A stretch of DNA of 64,000 nucleotides from Arthrobacter russicus (GCF_031454135.1 NZ_JAVDQF010000001.1:372001-436000); one strand, 5' to 3'. Counted from the first letter of the stretch, positions 35,756 to 44,774 are shown. The notes: generated by a model not told the origin, from the letters alone. A program made the numbers and translations.

Positions 35756-36073
35756 ATGCCCAGCGGACCTGCCCTGCGTGCCGGGGACACCTGCCTCTGC
35801 AGCCTTTCCGACGGACCCAAACCGCACCTCGGCGGACCCTTGACCCCGGCCGCCGCGGTGGCCACCGTGCTGATCGGCGGCGCGCCCGCCGCTGTGGCGA
35901 ACCAGATTCCGGGCAGCATCCCCTGCGTATCCCCGGTGCCGAACGGCATCGCCCAAGGCAGCGCCACGGTGTTCATCGGCGGTTATCCGGCTGCCCGGGT
36001 CGCTGATCTGTCCCTGCATGGGCAACCGATCATGCCCGGGCCCGGGTGCCCCACCGTGATCATTTCCGGATGA
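35756..36073 (+). CDS. PAAR-domain spike tip protein
   Basis: A 105-residue protein: MPSGPALRAGDTCLC, PLTPAAAVATVLIGGAPAAV, NGIAQGSATVFIGGYPAARVADLSLHG and GPGCPTVIISG. The repeated VxIGG strands and spaced Cys/His residues are typical of PAAR tips, which sharpen the VgrG-like spike and bind a metal. There is no extra effector domain. ATG 35756 lies four bases after the preceding stop, so the two plus-strand genes are cotranscribed. Its gene stands apart from the spike gene, 15 kb away on the other strand. Confidence 0.9.
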   Translation: MPSGPALRAGDTCLCSLSDGPKPHLGGPLTPAAAVATVLIGGAPAAVANQIPGSIPCVSPVPNGIAQGSATVFIGGYPAARVADLSLHGQPIMPGPGCPTVIISG

Positions 36074-36092
36074 TTGCCCGGCTTCGGCGCCG

Positions 36093-36114
36093 CCATGGAA
36101 CAATTGCTCCATGG
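36093..36114 (+). promoter_or_regulatory. Palindrome overlapping the valS start codon
   Basis: CCATGGA, eight bases with the palindrome CAATTG inside, then TCCATGG. The last arm contains the valS ATG at 36111. As RNA it could form a 7-bp hairpin hiding the start codon; as DNA it is an almost perfect 22-bp dyad. No separate Shine-Dalgarno is visible. valS starts only 37 bp after the PAAR stop, so its promoter must lie within or before the PAAR gene. Confidence 0.5.
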
Positions 36115-38732
36115 CTGAAAATATTCCGGGTACAGACACGCCCGCATCGACCGCAGTGAACTCGGTTCCGGACAAGCCGGCGTTGGAAGGCTTGGAAACC
36201 AAGCTCGCCACCCGCTGGCGCGAGGAAGGAACCTACGTCTTCGAACCGGAGACCAGCAGGGATCAAGTCTTCTCGATCGACACTCCCCCGCCGACCGCGT
36301 CCGGATCCCTGCACGTCGGGCACATGTTCTCCTACACGCAGACCGACGTGATCGCCCGGTTCCAGCGGATGCGCGGCAAAAACGTGTTTTACCCGCTGGG
36401 CTGGGACGACAACGGCCTGCCCACGGAACGCCGGGTGCAGAACTACTACGGCGTGCGTTGCAATCCGGCGACTCCCTACGACCCGGACTTCGCCCCGCCG
36501 GCCGAACCGGCCAAGAACGAACGGGATTTCATCCAAATCTCCCGGCGGAACTTCATCGAGCTCTGCGAAGAACTCGCCGTCGACGATGAAAAGGTCTTCG
36601 AAGACCTGTTCAGCACGCTCGGCCTCTCCGTCGATTGGAATCTGACTTACCGCACGATCGACGATGTCTCCCGGGCAGTGAGCCAGCGGGCGTTCCTGGC
36701 CAACCTCGCGGCCGGCGACGCCTATCTGGCCGAAGCCCCGACGCTCTGGGACGTCACCTTCCGCACCGCGGTCGCCCAAGCGGAACTGGAAGACCGGGAA
36801 CGCCCTGGCGCCTTCCACCGGGTCGCCTTCCACCGGCCGGACGGCACGGACGTCCATATCGAGACCACCCGTCCGGAACTGATCCCCGCCGCGGTAGCCC
36901 TCGTGGCCCACCCCGACGACGAGCGCTACCAACCGCTTTTCGGCAGCACTGTGACCTCGCCGCTGTTCGGCGTCGAACTCGAAGTCAAGGCGCACCCCCT
37001 GGCCAAGCCGGACAAAGGCTCCGGACTGGTCATGGTCTGCACCTTCGGCGACCTGACCGACGTCACCTGGTGGCGCGAATTGGATCTGCCCACCCGCGCG
37101 ATCGTCGGACGCGACGGCCGCCTCTTGGCAGACACCCCGGCCTGGATCACCGGGGCCGGCGTCGCCGCATACGAAGCACTTGCCGGCAAGACCACGTTCA
37201 GTGCCAAAGAGACGATCGTGCAGCAGCTGCGCGAAAGCGGCGACCTCGACGGCGAACCGAAGCCGATCGTGCACCCGGTGAACTTCTATGAAAAAGGCGA
37301 CAAGCCGCTCGAAGTGGTGACTAGCCGACAGTGGTACATCCGCAACGGCGGCCGGGACGCCGCCCGGCGGGAGAAATTGATCGAGCGGGGCAAGTCGCTG
37401 GAATTCCATCCCGCCTTCATGCGGGCGCGTTATGAAAACTGGGTGGCCGGGCTCAATGGCGATTGGCTGGTCTCCCGGCAACGCTTCTTCGGCGTGCCGA
37501 TCCCGGTCTGGTACCCCTTGGACGGGTCCGGCGAACCCGACTATGCCAACCCGATCCTGCCCGCCGACTCGGCCTTGCCGGTCGACCCGGCTGCTGAGCC
37601 GGCGCCGGGGTTCAGCGAGGCGCAGCGCGATCAGCCCGGCGGGTTCAGCGGCGACCCGGATGTCCTGGACACCTGGGCCACTTCTTCGTTGACCCCGCAG
37701 ATCGTCGGCGGTTGGAGCCGGGATGAAAAGCTGTTCGGCAATGTCTTCCCGTTCGACCTGCGCCCGCAAGCCCACGAGATCATCCGTACCTGGCTGTTTT
37801 CCAGCATGGTCCGCGCCGACGCGCTGCAGGACGCCACACCCTGGCGGCACGCGCCAATCTCCGGTTGGGTCTTGGACCCGGATCGCAAGAAGATGTCCAA
37901 ATCCAAGGGCAATGTGGTGGTTCCCACCGACACCTTGGAGCAGTTCGGCGCGGACGCGGTGCGCTATTGGGCGGCCTCGGCGCGCTTGGGCGTGGACACC
38001 GCGTTCGACGTCGGGCAAATCAAAATCGGCCGCCGCTTGGCGATCAAACTGCTCAATGCGTCGAAGTTCGTGCTCAATCTGGGCGCTACCGAAGCCAATG
38101 TGCTCAACGCGGAAGAAACCCCCGCGTCAGGGACCCTGATCAATCCTCTGGACAAGGCGCTCCTGGCCCAACTGGCCGATGTGGTCGATCGGGCCACCAG
38201 CGCCTTCGAATCCTACGAGTTCGCCCGCGGACTGCAACTGACCGAAAGCTTCTTCTGGTCGTTCACCGACGACTACGTGGAACTGATCAAAGATCGCGCC
38301 TACGGGGCTGCCGGCCAAGCCGAACAGGCCAGCGTGCTGGCCGCATTGGCGACCACCTTGGATTCCTTGTTGCGCCTGTTCGCACCATTCCTGCCCTTCG
38401 CCACTGAAGAGGTCTGGTCCTGGTGGCGAACCGGCTCAGTGCACCAGGCCAGCTGGCCCGAAGCCGTGCGGTTGGGCGAAGGCGATTTGAGCATGCTCGG
38501 CACCCTCGGTGCGGCGCTGAGCGGATTGCGGAAAGCCAAGTCCGAGGCCAAGGTGAAACAACGCACCGAGGTGCTCAGTGCCCGGATCGGAGCCCCCGCC
38601 GGCCAGCTGCGCCAGGTGCAGGACGGATTGGCCGATCTCAAAGCGGCGGCCAATGCCCGGGACCTGACCCTGGTCGAAGCCGATGAACTCGCCGTCGACG
38701 AGGTCAGACTCGCCGAAGCCGAACTCGGCTGA
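36111..38732 (+). CDS. valS: Valyl-tRNA synthetase
   Basis: An 873-residue class I synthetase. HVGH is at residues 68-71 (TASGSLHVGHMF). WDDNGLPTERRVQNYYGVRC is the actinobacterial ValS version of the active-site region. KMSKSKGN begins at about 594. The anticodon domain and a short C-terminal coiled coil (LRKAKSEAKVKQRTEVLSARI) complete it. This matches the shorter ValS type of high-GC Gram-positives. There is no T-box upstream. It marks the right border of the eCIS region. Confidence 0.95.
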   Translation: MAENIPGTDTPASTAVNSVPDKPALEGLETKLATRWREEGTYVFEPETSRDQVFSIDTPPPTASGSLHVGHMFSYTQTDVIARFQRMRGKNVFYPLGWDDNGLPTERRVQNYYGVRCNPATPYDPDFAPPAEPAKNERDFIQISRRNFIELCEELAVDDEKVFEDLFSTLGLSVDWNLTYRTIDDVSRAVSQRAFLANLAAGDAYLAEAPTLWDVTFRTAVAQAELEDRERPGAFHRVAFHRPDGTDVHIETTRPELIPAAVALVAHPDDERYQPLFGSTVTSPLFGVELEVKAHPLAKPDKGSGLVMVCTFGDLTDVTWWRELDLPTRAIVGRDGRLLADTPAWITGAGVAAYEALAGKTTFSAKETIVQQLRESGDLDGEPKPIVHPVNFYEKGDKPLEVVTSRQWYIRNGGRDAARREKLIERGKSLEFHPAFMRARYENWVAGLNGDWLVSRQRFFGVPIPVWYPLDGSGEPDYANPILPADSALPVDPAAEPAPGFSEAQRDQPGGFSGDPDVLDTWATSSLTPQIVGGWSRDEKLFGNVFPFDLRPQAHEIIRTWLFSSMVRADALQDATPWRHAPISGWVLDPDRKKMSKSKGNVVVPTDTLEQFGADAVRYWAASARLGVDTAFDVGQIKIGRRLAIKLLNASKFVLNLGATEANVLNAEETPASGTLINPLDKALLAQLADVVDRATSAFESYEFARGLQLTESFFWSFTDDYVELIKDRAYGAAGQAEQASVLAALATTLDSLLRLFAPFLPFATEEVWSWWRTGSVHQASWPEAVRLGEGDLSMLGTLGAALSGLRKAKSEAKVKQRTEVLSARIGAPAGQLRQVQDGLADLKAAANARDLTLVEADELAVDEVRLAEAELG

Positions 38733-38740
38733 ACCACCAC

Positions 38741-38781
38741 GGCGAACGGCGCAGCAGCCCATGGCTGCTGCGCCGTTCGCC
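38741..38781. terminator. Strong bidirectional hairpin between valS and the DsbA-like gene
   Basis: Two perfectly complementary 19-nt arms (38741-38759 and 38763-38781) flank a CAT loop. It sits 9 bp after the valS stop and 13 bp before the convergent gene's stop. No U tract is present, but a 19-bp GC-rich stem at a convergent junction is a convincing two-way terminator. Confidence 0.85.
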
Positions 38782-38793
38782 GTTAACCGCGGT

Positions 38794-39438
38794 TCAGCCG
38801 AATTGCGGCGATTCGGTGCGGCTGCGCTTGATCTCGAAGAAATACGGGAAGCCGGCCAAGGTCACGGTCGCGTCCCACAGCCGACCGGCGTCTTCGCCGC
38901 GCGGGATCCGGGTGATTACCGGGCCGAAGAACGCGGTTCCGTTGAAGGCGACCACCGGAGTGCCTACTTCTTGGCCGACCCGGGAAATCCCGTTTTCGTG
39001 ACTGGCCCGGAGTTCGGCGTCGAAGGTGTCTTTGTGCGCGTATTCGGCCAGCTCGGCGGGCAGTCCGGCTTCCGCCAGTCCCAATCTGATCGCCTCGTCG
39101 TAATCGTCGATGCCGTTATGGTGGATTTGGCTGCCGATCGCGTCGTACAACGGTTTGACTACTTCGTCGCCGTGCAACTGCTGCGCCGCGATCACCACAC
39201 GTACCGGGCCCCATCCTTTGCCCAGCAGGGACTTGTATTTCTCGGACAAGCCGTCGCGGCCTTCATTCAAGACCGACAGGCTCATCACATGCCAGGTCAC
39301 GCTGATTCCGCGGACTTTTTCCACTTCGCCGATCCACCGCGAGGTCACCCACGCGAAGGGGCAGAGCGGGTCGAACCAAAAATCTGCCTGGTTGCCGACC
39401 GGCGTCTGTCCGGCAGTTGCCACAGCGGTCTCAGTCAT
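38794..39438 (-). CDS. DsbA-like, mycothiol-type nitroreductase/oxidoreductase (Rv2466c family)
   Basis: A 214-residue thioredoxin-fold protein. The segments ADFWFDPLCPFAWVTSRWI, VTWHVMSLSVLNE, GWGPVRVVIAAQQ, GTPVVAFNGTAFFGPVITRIPRGE and PYFFEIKRSRTE align from memory with the M. tuberculosis mycothiol-dependent protein Rv2466c. The active site reads CPFA instead of CPWC, so only the nucleophilic Cys (about residue 26) remains. That suits a one-cysteine, mycothiol-using mechanism. It is monocistronic and convergent with valS. Confidence 0.85.
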   Translation of the reverse strand: MTETAVATAGQTPVGNQADFWFDPLCPFAWVTSRWIGEVEKVRGISVTWHVMSLSVLNEGRDGLSEKYKSLLGKGWGPVRVVIAAQQLHGDEVVKPLYDAIGSQIHHNGIDDYDEAIRLGLAEAGLPAELAEYAHKDTFDAELRASHENGISRVGQEVGTPVVAFNGTAFFGPVITRIPRGEDAGRLWDATVTLAGFPYFFEIKRSRTESPQFG

Positions 39439-39548
39439 GAAGCGATCTCCTCGTAGGTGGGGGTGTTGACTCTGTCAATAACGCACATCTTCGCCCGGGC
39501 ATTCCGAGGCTCGGGACAGGTTTCGGAGCGCAAGCCGGCAGCCGCGGA

Positions 39549-40157
39549 CTAGGCCTGGAAGGTATCCCGGCCTTCCTTGACGTTGATCAAGACCGCTTTC
39601 AGCATTTTGTCCTGCCAGGACTGGTTCCAGCCGCTCTGCGTATCGAACAAGGGCGAAAGCCAGAACAGCAGCCCCAGAATGCCGCCGGTGAACTGGTTGC
39701 CCAAGATCAGCACCGCGCTGCGGAGCAAGGCCAGCTTCCAGCCCACCGGCTGTCCGGTGTGCACCGAAACCAGGCGCAGGCCCAGGATCCGCATGCCGGG
39801 CGTCTGCCCTTTGATCGCGATGAACCAGGAGAAGACCACAAAATAGATCAGCATCGCGAGAGCGAACACTCCAATGACGATGAACATGCTCCCCATGAGC
39901 TGGCTGAATTGCTGTTCCTGGGCGCCTTCGCTGAGACCGGAGGGCTGGGCAACGACGTTGAAAAGGCTCATGAAATACGGGATCAGCCCGAGCAGGGTCA
40001 GAATCATGATCGGAATCCCGAAGATCAAACCGTCCAGCAGCCAATACAGGATCTGGTTGGTCGCGCTGGCCGGCCGGGTACCGCTGAGCGGATGCTGCGG
40101 CGGAGCATAGCCGGGGTTCTGCTGTCCGTCTTCTGATCCGGCCTGCTACCGGCTCAT
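39549..40157 (-). pseudogene. RDD-family membrane protein with a TAG at codon 4
   Basis: The ATG at 40157 overlaps the clpX stop (ATGA) but reads Met-Ser-Arg-TAG. After the TAG (40146-40148) the same frame stays open for 199 more codons: [43 protein letters not shown], then IAIKGQTPGMRILGLRLV and three membrane segments typical of RDD proteins. There is no other ATG or GTG until well inside the first membrane helix (TTG 40028). A CAG-to-TAG change is the simplest explanation. Function of RDD proteins is mostly unknown. Either a recent nonsense lesion or a base error; weak reinitiation is possible. Confidence 0.75.
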
Positions 40158-41437
40158 GCAGACTTATTGCGCCGCTTGGCCACCACGTCGTGCGGAATCA
40201 GCGTCGGCTGGCCGCCTTCGCGGACTACTTCGGCGGTGACCACGGCGGAAGCGATGTCTTCCCGGCTGGGCAGCTCGAACATCACCGGCAGCAGGACTTC
40301 TTCCATGATCGCGCGCAGTCCGCGGGCACCGGTACCGCGTTCCAGGGCCTGGTCTGCGATCGCTTCGAGCGCATCGTCTTCGAAGACCAAGTCGACGCCG
40401 TCCAGGTGGAACATCTTCTGGTACTGCTTGACCAAAGCGTTCTTGGGCTCGGTCAGAATCTGCATCAGAGCCGGCCGGTCCAGATGCGAGACCGTGGTGA
40501 TCACCGGCAATCGGCCGATGAATTCCGGAATCAAACCGAATTTGAGCAGGTCTTCGGGCATCACATCGCCGTAACCCAATTCGTCCTCGGCCAGCGCGCC
40601 CAACGGAGCGCCGAACCCGATGCCCTTCTTCCCGGCCCGGGCACCGATGATCTCCTCCAAACCGGCGAAGGCTCCGGCCACGATGAAGAGCACATTGGTG
40701 GTGTCGATCTGGATGAACTCCTGGTGCGGATGCTTCCGGCCGCCCTGCGGCGGCACCGAAGCCACCGTGCCTTCGAGGATCTTCAACAGCGCTTGCTGCA
40801 CGCCTTCGCCGGATACGTCGCGGGTGATCGACGGGTTCTCGCTCTTGCGTGAGATCTTGTCGATCTCATCGATGTAGATGATGCCCTGTTCGGCCTTTTT
40901 GACGTCATAATCGGCGGCCTGGATGAGTTTGAGCAGAATGTTCTCGACGTCTTCGCCGACATAGCCGGCTTCGGTCAGGGCGGTCGCGTCGGCTACCGCG
41001 AAGGGAACATTGAGCCGCCGAGCCAAAGTCTGCGCCAAATAGGTTTTGCCGCAGCCGGTGGGCCCGATCAAGAGGATATTGGATTTCGAGATTTCCACCT
41101 CGTCGTGCAGGCTGCTGTCCGCAAGCACCGACCCTTTGGACCCGGCCTGGATCCGCTTGTAGTGGTTGTAGACGGCCACCGAAAGCGAGCGTTTTGCCGG
41201 TTCCTGGCCGATCACGTATTCCTGCAGGAAGTTGAAGATCTCCTTGGGCTTGGGCAATTCGAACTGTCCCAGATCCGCCACTTCGGCGAGTTCTTCTTCG
41301 ATGATCTCGTTGCACAACTCGATGCACTCGTCGCAGATGTAGACGCCTGGTCCGGCAATCAGCTTGCGAACCTGCTTCTGACTCTTTCCGCAGAAAGAGC
41401 ACTTGAGCAGATCTGTGCTCTCACCCATACGAGCCAT
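40154..41437 (-). CDS. clpX: ATP-dependent Clp protease ATP-binding subunit ClpX
   Basis: A 427-residue AAA+ unfoldase. The N-terminal zinc-binding domain has C13/C16 (KCSFCGKSQ) and C35/C38 (ICDECIELC). Walker A GPTGCGKT is near residue 120 and Walker [11 protein letters not shown] later. The IGF loop that docks on ClpP (GIGFGAPLG) is present. ATG 41437 ([11 protein letters not shown]) was chosen with GAGGAAAACACG before it. It lies 143 bp after clpP2 with its own likely promoter, and overlaps the broken RDD gene. Confidence 0.96.
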   Translation of the reverse strand: MARMGESTDLLKCSFCGKSQKQVRKLIAGPGVYICDECIELCNEIIEEELAEVADLGQFELPKPKEIFNFLQEYVIGQEPAKRSLSVAVYNHYKRIQAGSKGSVLADSSLHDEVEISKSNILLIGPTGCGKTYLAQTLARRLNVPFAVADATALTEAGYVGEDVENILLKLIQAADYDVKKAEQGIIYIDEIDKISRKSENPSITRDVSGEGVQQALLKILEGTVASVPPQGGRKHPHQEFIQIDTTNVLFIVAGAFAGLEEIIGARAGKKGIGFGAPLGALAEDELGYGDVMPEDLLKFGLIPEFIGRLPVITTVSHLDRPALMQILTEPKNALVKQYQKMFHLDGVDLVFEDDALEAIADQALERGTGARGLRAIMEEVLLPVMFELPSREDIASAVVTAEVVREGGQPTLIPHDVVAKRRNKSA

Positions 41438-41473
41438 CGTGTTTTCCTCCACAGCTGTTGACGACTACTTTCC

Positions 41474-41479
41474 ACTCTA
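41474..41479 (-). promoter_or_regulatory. Putative -10 box (TAGAGT) for clpX
   Basis: TAGAGT on the minus strand fits TANNNT and would start transcription near 41467, 30 bp before the clpX ATG. It lies downstream of the clpP2 hairpin, so clpX can be expressed separately. No clear -35. Confidence 0.4.
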
Positions 41480-41506
41480 GGCCAAATCTCCGCCGATGGA
41501 ATGCCA

Positions 41507-41545
41507 GACGCCGGGGTGTCCAGTTAATCTGAACTCCCCGGCGTC
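41507..41545 (-). terminator. Hairpin after clpP2
   Basis: GACGCCGGGG and CCCCGGCGTC form a perfect 10-bp stem; inside it AGTT/AACT can pair further. It starts 36 bp after the clpP2 stop, with no U tract. Probably terminates or attenuates the clpP1P2 message before clpX. Confidence 0.6.
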
Positions 41546-41580
41546 GTTGGCCCGATTCCGGACCGGCATCCGTCCGGTGA

Positions 41581-42264
41581 CTATTTGGTAATCGCGGCGG
41601 CCTTGATCTTCCGCGACTCGAGCACCTGGTCGATCAAACCATAGTCCATCGCCTCTGCAGCGGTCAGGATTTTGTCCCGCTCGATGTCGTTGTTGAGCTG
41701 CTCCGGGGTGCGGCCGGAGTGCGAAGCCAAGGTCTCTTCCAACCAGGAGCGCATCCGCATCACTTCGTTCGCCTGGATCTCCAGATCGGACGCCTGGCCG
41801 CCCTGACCGCCGGAAAGCGCCGGCTGGTGGATCAGCACGCGCGCGTTCGGCAAAGCAAGGCGCTTGCCCGGGGTGCCCGCAGCCAACAGCACCGCGGCTG
41901 CGCTGGCAGCCTGGCCCAGGCAGACGGTCTGGATTTCCGGGCGGATGTACTGCATCGTGTCGTAGATCGCGGTCATCGCGGTGAACGATCCACCAGGCGA
42001 GTTGATGTACAGCGTGATGTCACGGTCCGGGTCGGTCGACTCCAGCACCAGCAACTGCGCCATGATGTCGTCTGCGCTGGCATCGTCCACCTGGACGCCC
42101 AGGAAGATGATCCGGTCCTCGAACAGCTTGGTGTAAGGGTCCTGGCGCTTGAAGCCGTACGGGGTCCGCTCTTCGAACTGCGGAAGGATGTAACGCGAGG
42201 TCGGCAGATTCTGCGCGGCGCCCCAGACGTCGGTCGATCCTGCGGCGGTGAAATTGAGGCTCAT
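41581..42264 (-). CDS. clpP2: ATP-dependent Clp protease proteolytic subunit 2
   Basis: A 227-residue ClpP. The catalytic serine is in [10 protein letters not shown] (S121) and the histidine in VLIHQP (H146). YINSPGGS forms the oxyanion loop. The longer N-terminus and the C-terminal KIKAAAITK are typical of actinobacterial ClpP2, the subunit that meets ClpX/ClpC. It follows clpP1 by 28 bp in an operon. In actinobacteria ClpP1 and ClpP2 form a mixed 14-mer. Confidence 0.95.
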   Translation of the reverse strand: MSLNFTAAGSTDVWGAAQNLPTSRYILPQFEERTPYGFKRQDPYTKLFEDRIIFLGVQVDDASADDIMAQLLVLESTDPDRDITLYINSPGGSFTAMTAIYDTMQYIRPEIQTVCLGQAASAAAVLLAAGTPGKRLALPNARVLIHQPALSGGQGGQASDLEIQANEVMRMRSWLEETLASHSGRTPEQLNNDIERDKILTAAEAMDYGLIDQVLESRKIKAAAITK

Positions 42265-42292
42265 GATGTTCTCCTGTTGGTCCTTGCCGCTT

Positions 42293-42928
42293 TTACTTCG
42301 CGTTCGTTCCGCCGCCGCCGGCTACCGAGCCGGCGTGGGCGCTGATCTTGTCGAAGAAACCGTAGGACAGCGCTTCTTCGGCCGTGAACCACTTGTCACG
42401 GTCATTGTCCTTGAGGATCTGTTCCACGGTCTGCCCGGTCTGCTCGGCGGTGAGTTCCGCCATGACCTTCTTCATGTGCAGGATCAGCTCGGCCTGGATT
42501 TTGATGTCCGAGGCCGTTCCGCCGATTCCGCCGGAAGGCTGGTGCATCAGAATCCGGGCGTTCGGCGTGGCGTAACGCTTGCCCTTGGCACCGGAGGACA
42601 GCAAGAACTGACCCATCGACGCGGCAAGGCCGGTCGCCACGGTGACCACATCGTTCGGGATGAACTGCATGGTGTCGTAGATCGCCATGCCAGCGGTCAC
42701 CGATCCGCCGGGCGAATTGATGTAGAGGTAGATGTCCTTGTCCTGGTCTTCGGACGCCAGGAGCAGGAGCTGGGAACAGATCATGTTCGCATTGTCGTCC
42801 CGGACCTCGGAACCGAGCCAGATGGTGCGCTGCTTGAGCAACCGGTTGTAGACGTAATCGTCCTGGCCGCCCGGGTTAACCGTGGCCATGTGCGGTGCTG
42901 CAAATTCTGAGTTTGCCCGTTCAGTCAT
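42293..42928 (-). CDS. clpP1: ATP-dependent Clp protease proteolytic subunit 1
   Basis: A 211-residue ClpP with YINSPGGSV, the catalytic serine in GLAASMGQF (S104), the histidine in ILMHQPSGG (H129) and the downstream [14 protein letters not shown] Gly-rich tail ([11 protein letters not shown]) follows. ATG 42928 (MTERANSEF) is preceded by AAGGAAG; the longer frame upstream was rejected. First gene of clpP1P2, with a ClgR-like site and a TANNNT box upstream. Confidence 0.95.
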   Translation of the reverse strand: MTERANSEFAAPHMATVNPGGQDDYVYNRLLKQRTIWLGSEVRDDNANMICSQLLLLASEDQDKDIYLYINSPGGSVTAGMAIYDTMQFIPNDVVTVATGLAASMGQFLLSSGAKGKRYATPNARILMHQPSGGIGGTASDIKIQAELILHMKKVMAELTAEQTGQTVEQILKDNDRDKWFTAEEALSYGFFDKISAHAGSVAGGGGTNAK

Positions 42929-42968
42929 GTTTACGCTTCCTTCATTCCGGACCAATGTCGCTATATGG

Positions 42969-42974
42969 ACAGTA
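42969..42974 (-). promoter_or_regulatory. Putative -10 box (TACTGT) for clpP1P2
   Basis: TACTGT on the minus strand fits TANNNT and predicts a start near 42962, 34 bp before the clpP1 ATG. The ClgR-like dyad lies about 40 bp further upstream, a normal activator distance. Confidence 0.35.
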
Positions 42975-43011
42975 GCCGTTCCGGCAGCTGATATCTTCCG
43001 CAAAACCGCAC

Positions 43012-43029
43012 TGTTCGCTGATGGCGCAT
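43012..43029. promoter_or_regulatory. ClgR-like operator upstream of clpP1P2
   Basis: CGC-TGATG-GCG (43016-43026) within a TGTTCGC...GCGCAT context. ClgR, the actinobacterial activator of clp genes, binds CGC-N5-GCG dyads with AT-biased flanks. The inner positions fit the published pattern as I recall it; one flank does not. The location about 90 bp before the clpP1 start is as expected for this regulator. Confidence 0.45.
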
Positions 43030-43068
43030 CACGGCTGCCCAGAGCAGAATTCGCGGCTCGAAACCAGC

Positions 43069-43109
43069 CAAAAAGAACGCCGCCGCGCTCCGGTCAGGAG
43101 CACGACGGC
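43069..43109 (-). terminator. Intrinsic terminator after tig
   Basis: On the minus strand two 13-nt arms (43097-43109 and 43079-43091) pair completely, counting two G-U pairs, around a 5-nt loop and run into GTTCTTTTT. It sits about 40 bp after the tig stop and isolates tig from the clpP1P2 promoter region. Confidence 0.85.
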
Positions 43110-43150
43110 GGTCAGGGTGCTTCGGTGGGCGGACTCGCCCGGTGGTCGGC

Positions 43151-44566
43151 TCAGAACCGGGCAGCGCCCGGATCGTCGACGGCGACCGCGGCGGCGGGCT
43201 CTGCGGACTCGTCGCTTTCGTCGCCTTCGACGACGCCGGCCGCTTCGTTCAACGCGGCTTCCAGGGCCGGATCGACGGCCGGCTTGACGAAGTCGCTCAA
43301 GTCGACCTCAGCGCCGTCGGTGTCGGTGACCTTGGCTTGGCCCAGGACAACCGCCAAAGCCTTGCGGCGCCGCACCTCGGCGACGATCATCGGAACCTGT
43401 CCCGACTGGTCGAGCATTTGCGCGAACTGGTTCGGATCCATACCGTACTGGCTGGCCGAGTTCACGATGTAATCGATCAGTTCAGCCTGCGAGACGGTGA
43501 TCTCTTCCTTTTCCGCAATCGCGTCGAGGATGATTTCGTTCTTGAAGGCGCGTTCGGTGTTCTCCCGGACCTCGACGCGGTGTTCCTCGGTGTCGTGGTC
43601 TGCTTCGCCATGCGCATTGGCCGGGTCGAAGTGCTGCTCGATCTGCTCTTCGATCACGGATTCCGGAACCGGAACCTCGATCAGCTCGACCAGCTTCTCC
43701 ATCACCTTGTCGCGGGCTTCAACGCCCTGCTCCACGGTCTTGGACTGGTTCACCTGCTTCGCAAGGTCCTCGCGCAGCTCCGCGATGGTGTCGAACTCGC
43801 TCGCCAACTGGGCGAAGTCGTCGTCGGCGGTGGGCAGTTCGCGCACCTTGACGCCGGTGACCTTCACGGTGACCTGGGCCTCTTCGCCGGCATGGTCGCC
43901 ACCGACCAGCTTGGTGTCGAAGATTGCCTCTTCATCCGCGCTGAGGCCTTCGACTGCTTCATCGAGGCCTTCCAGCATGGTGCCGGCTCCGACCTGGTAA
44001 GACAGTCCGGTCGCCGAGTCGACAGCTTCGCCGTCGATCTTCGCGGTGATGTCGATGGTGACGAAATCGTCCTTGCTCGCCGGGCGGTCCGCCGGGGTCA
44101 AGGTTCCGAAACGGCCACGCAGATCATCCAGCGCCTTGTCCAGATCCTCATCGGACTGGGCAGCCGGAGCGACCTCGACGGCGATGCTGGAGTATTCGGG
44201 CAGCTCAACCTCGGGACGGACGTCGACCTCGACCTTGAACTTCAGTTCGCCTTCGGTCGCCGCCGGGTCCGGGACCTCGGTGATCTCGACCTCGGGGCGG
44301 GACAGCGGCTGGATGCCGGTTTCCGCGACCGCCGACTGGTACCAGCCGTTGAGGCCCTCGTTGATCGCGGTTTCCAGGACGTAGCCACGTCCCACACGCT
44401 GATCGATCAGGCGGTTGGGCACTTTGCCCTTGCGGAAGCCGGGGATTTGAACCTGCTCCGCGATGGTCTTGTAAGCCTCGGCAATGCTCGGCTGCAGTTC
44501 CTCGAAAGGAACTTCAACATCGAGCTGGACCCGTGTGGGCGAGAGGTTTTCGACAGCGCTCTTCAC
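43151..44566 (-). CDS. tig: Trigger factor
   Basis: A 471-residue ribosome-bound chaperone and peptidyl-prolyl isomerase. The ribosome-binding signature [12 protein letters not shown] is near residues 44-55, the FKBP-like domain follows ([14 protein letters not shown]), then the helical C-terminal arms and an acidic Ala/Glu/Asp tail. It begins at GTG 44566, with CAGGAG ten bases upstream; no ATG is near. It lies upstream of clpP1P2 and clpX, as in many bacteria, and downstream of tRNA-Pro. Confidence 0.95.
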   Translation of the reverse strand: MKSAVENLSPTRVQLDVEVPFEELQPSIAEAYKTIAEQVQIPGFRKGKVPNRLIDQRVGRGYVLETAINEGLNGWYQSAVAETGIQPLSRPEVEITEVPDPAATEGELKFKVEVDVRPEVELPEYSSIAVEVAPAAQSDEDLDKALDDLRGRFGTLTPADRPASKDDFVTIDITAKIDGEAVDSATGLSYQVGAGTMLEGLDEAVEGLSADEEAIFDTKLVGGDHAGEEAQVTVKVTGVKVRELPTADDDFAQLASEFDTIAELREDLAKQVNQSKTVEQGVEARDKVMEKLVELIEVPVPESVIEEQIEQHFDPANAHGEADHDTEEHRVEVRENTERAFKNEIILDAIAEKEEITVSQAELIDYIVNSASQYGMDPNQFAQMLDQSGQVPMIVAEVRRRKALAVVLGQAKVTDTDGAEVDLSDFVKPAVDPALEAALNEAAGVVEGDESDESAEPAAAVAVDDPGAARF

Positions 44567-44587
44567 TGCGTATTACTCCTGAGATCA

Positions 44588-44593
44588 ACTATA
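44588..44593 (-). promoter_or_regulatory. Putative -10 box (TATAGT) for tig
   Basis: TATAGT on the minus strand is 21 bp before the tig GTG and fits TANNNT closely. tig may also be read through from tRNA-Pro, whose 3' end lies only 36 bp upstream. Confidence 0.45.
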
Positions 44594-44628
44594 GGATGGG
44601 GCCGAACAGATACTGCGTTATTGCGGTG

Positions 44629-44701
44629 TCGGGGCGACAGGACTCGAACCTGCGGTCTCCTGCTCCCAAAGCAGGCGCGCTAGCCACTACGCTACGCCCC
44701 G
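44629..44701 (-). tRNA. tRNA-Pro (anticodon TGG)
   Basis: A 73-nt minus-strand cloverleaf. The acceptor stem is CGGGGCG/CGCCCCG with discriminator A. The D-arm region is TAGCGTAGTGGCTAGCGC, the anticodon loop TTTGGGA gives TGG, and the T-arm is GCAGGTTCGAGTCCTGT. CCA is not encoded. Confidence 0.95.
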
Positions 44702-44774
44702 TGGTGCTCGAGACAGTCTACGGGTTACCGGCCCCGCACGCACATCGGCGAGCATTTGCGAACCTCCGGTTCCG

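Noticed and set aside
14244-36073. The tail genes as a prophage
   Set aside because: No capsid, portal, terminase, integrase or lysis genes; the DUF4157, DUF4255 and AAA ATPase proteins are eCIS hallmarks.
2476-40157. Amber codons read through by a reassigned code
   Set aside because: Several intact genes here end in TAG (VKOR, the second SDR, the LuxR-type gene, the COG1470-like gene, OrfB), and no suppressor tRNA is seen in the window.
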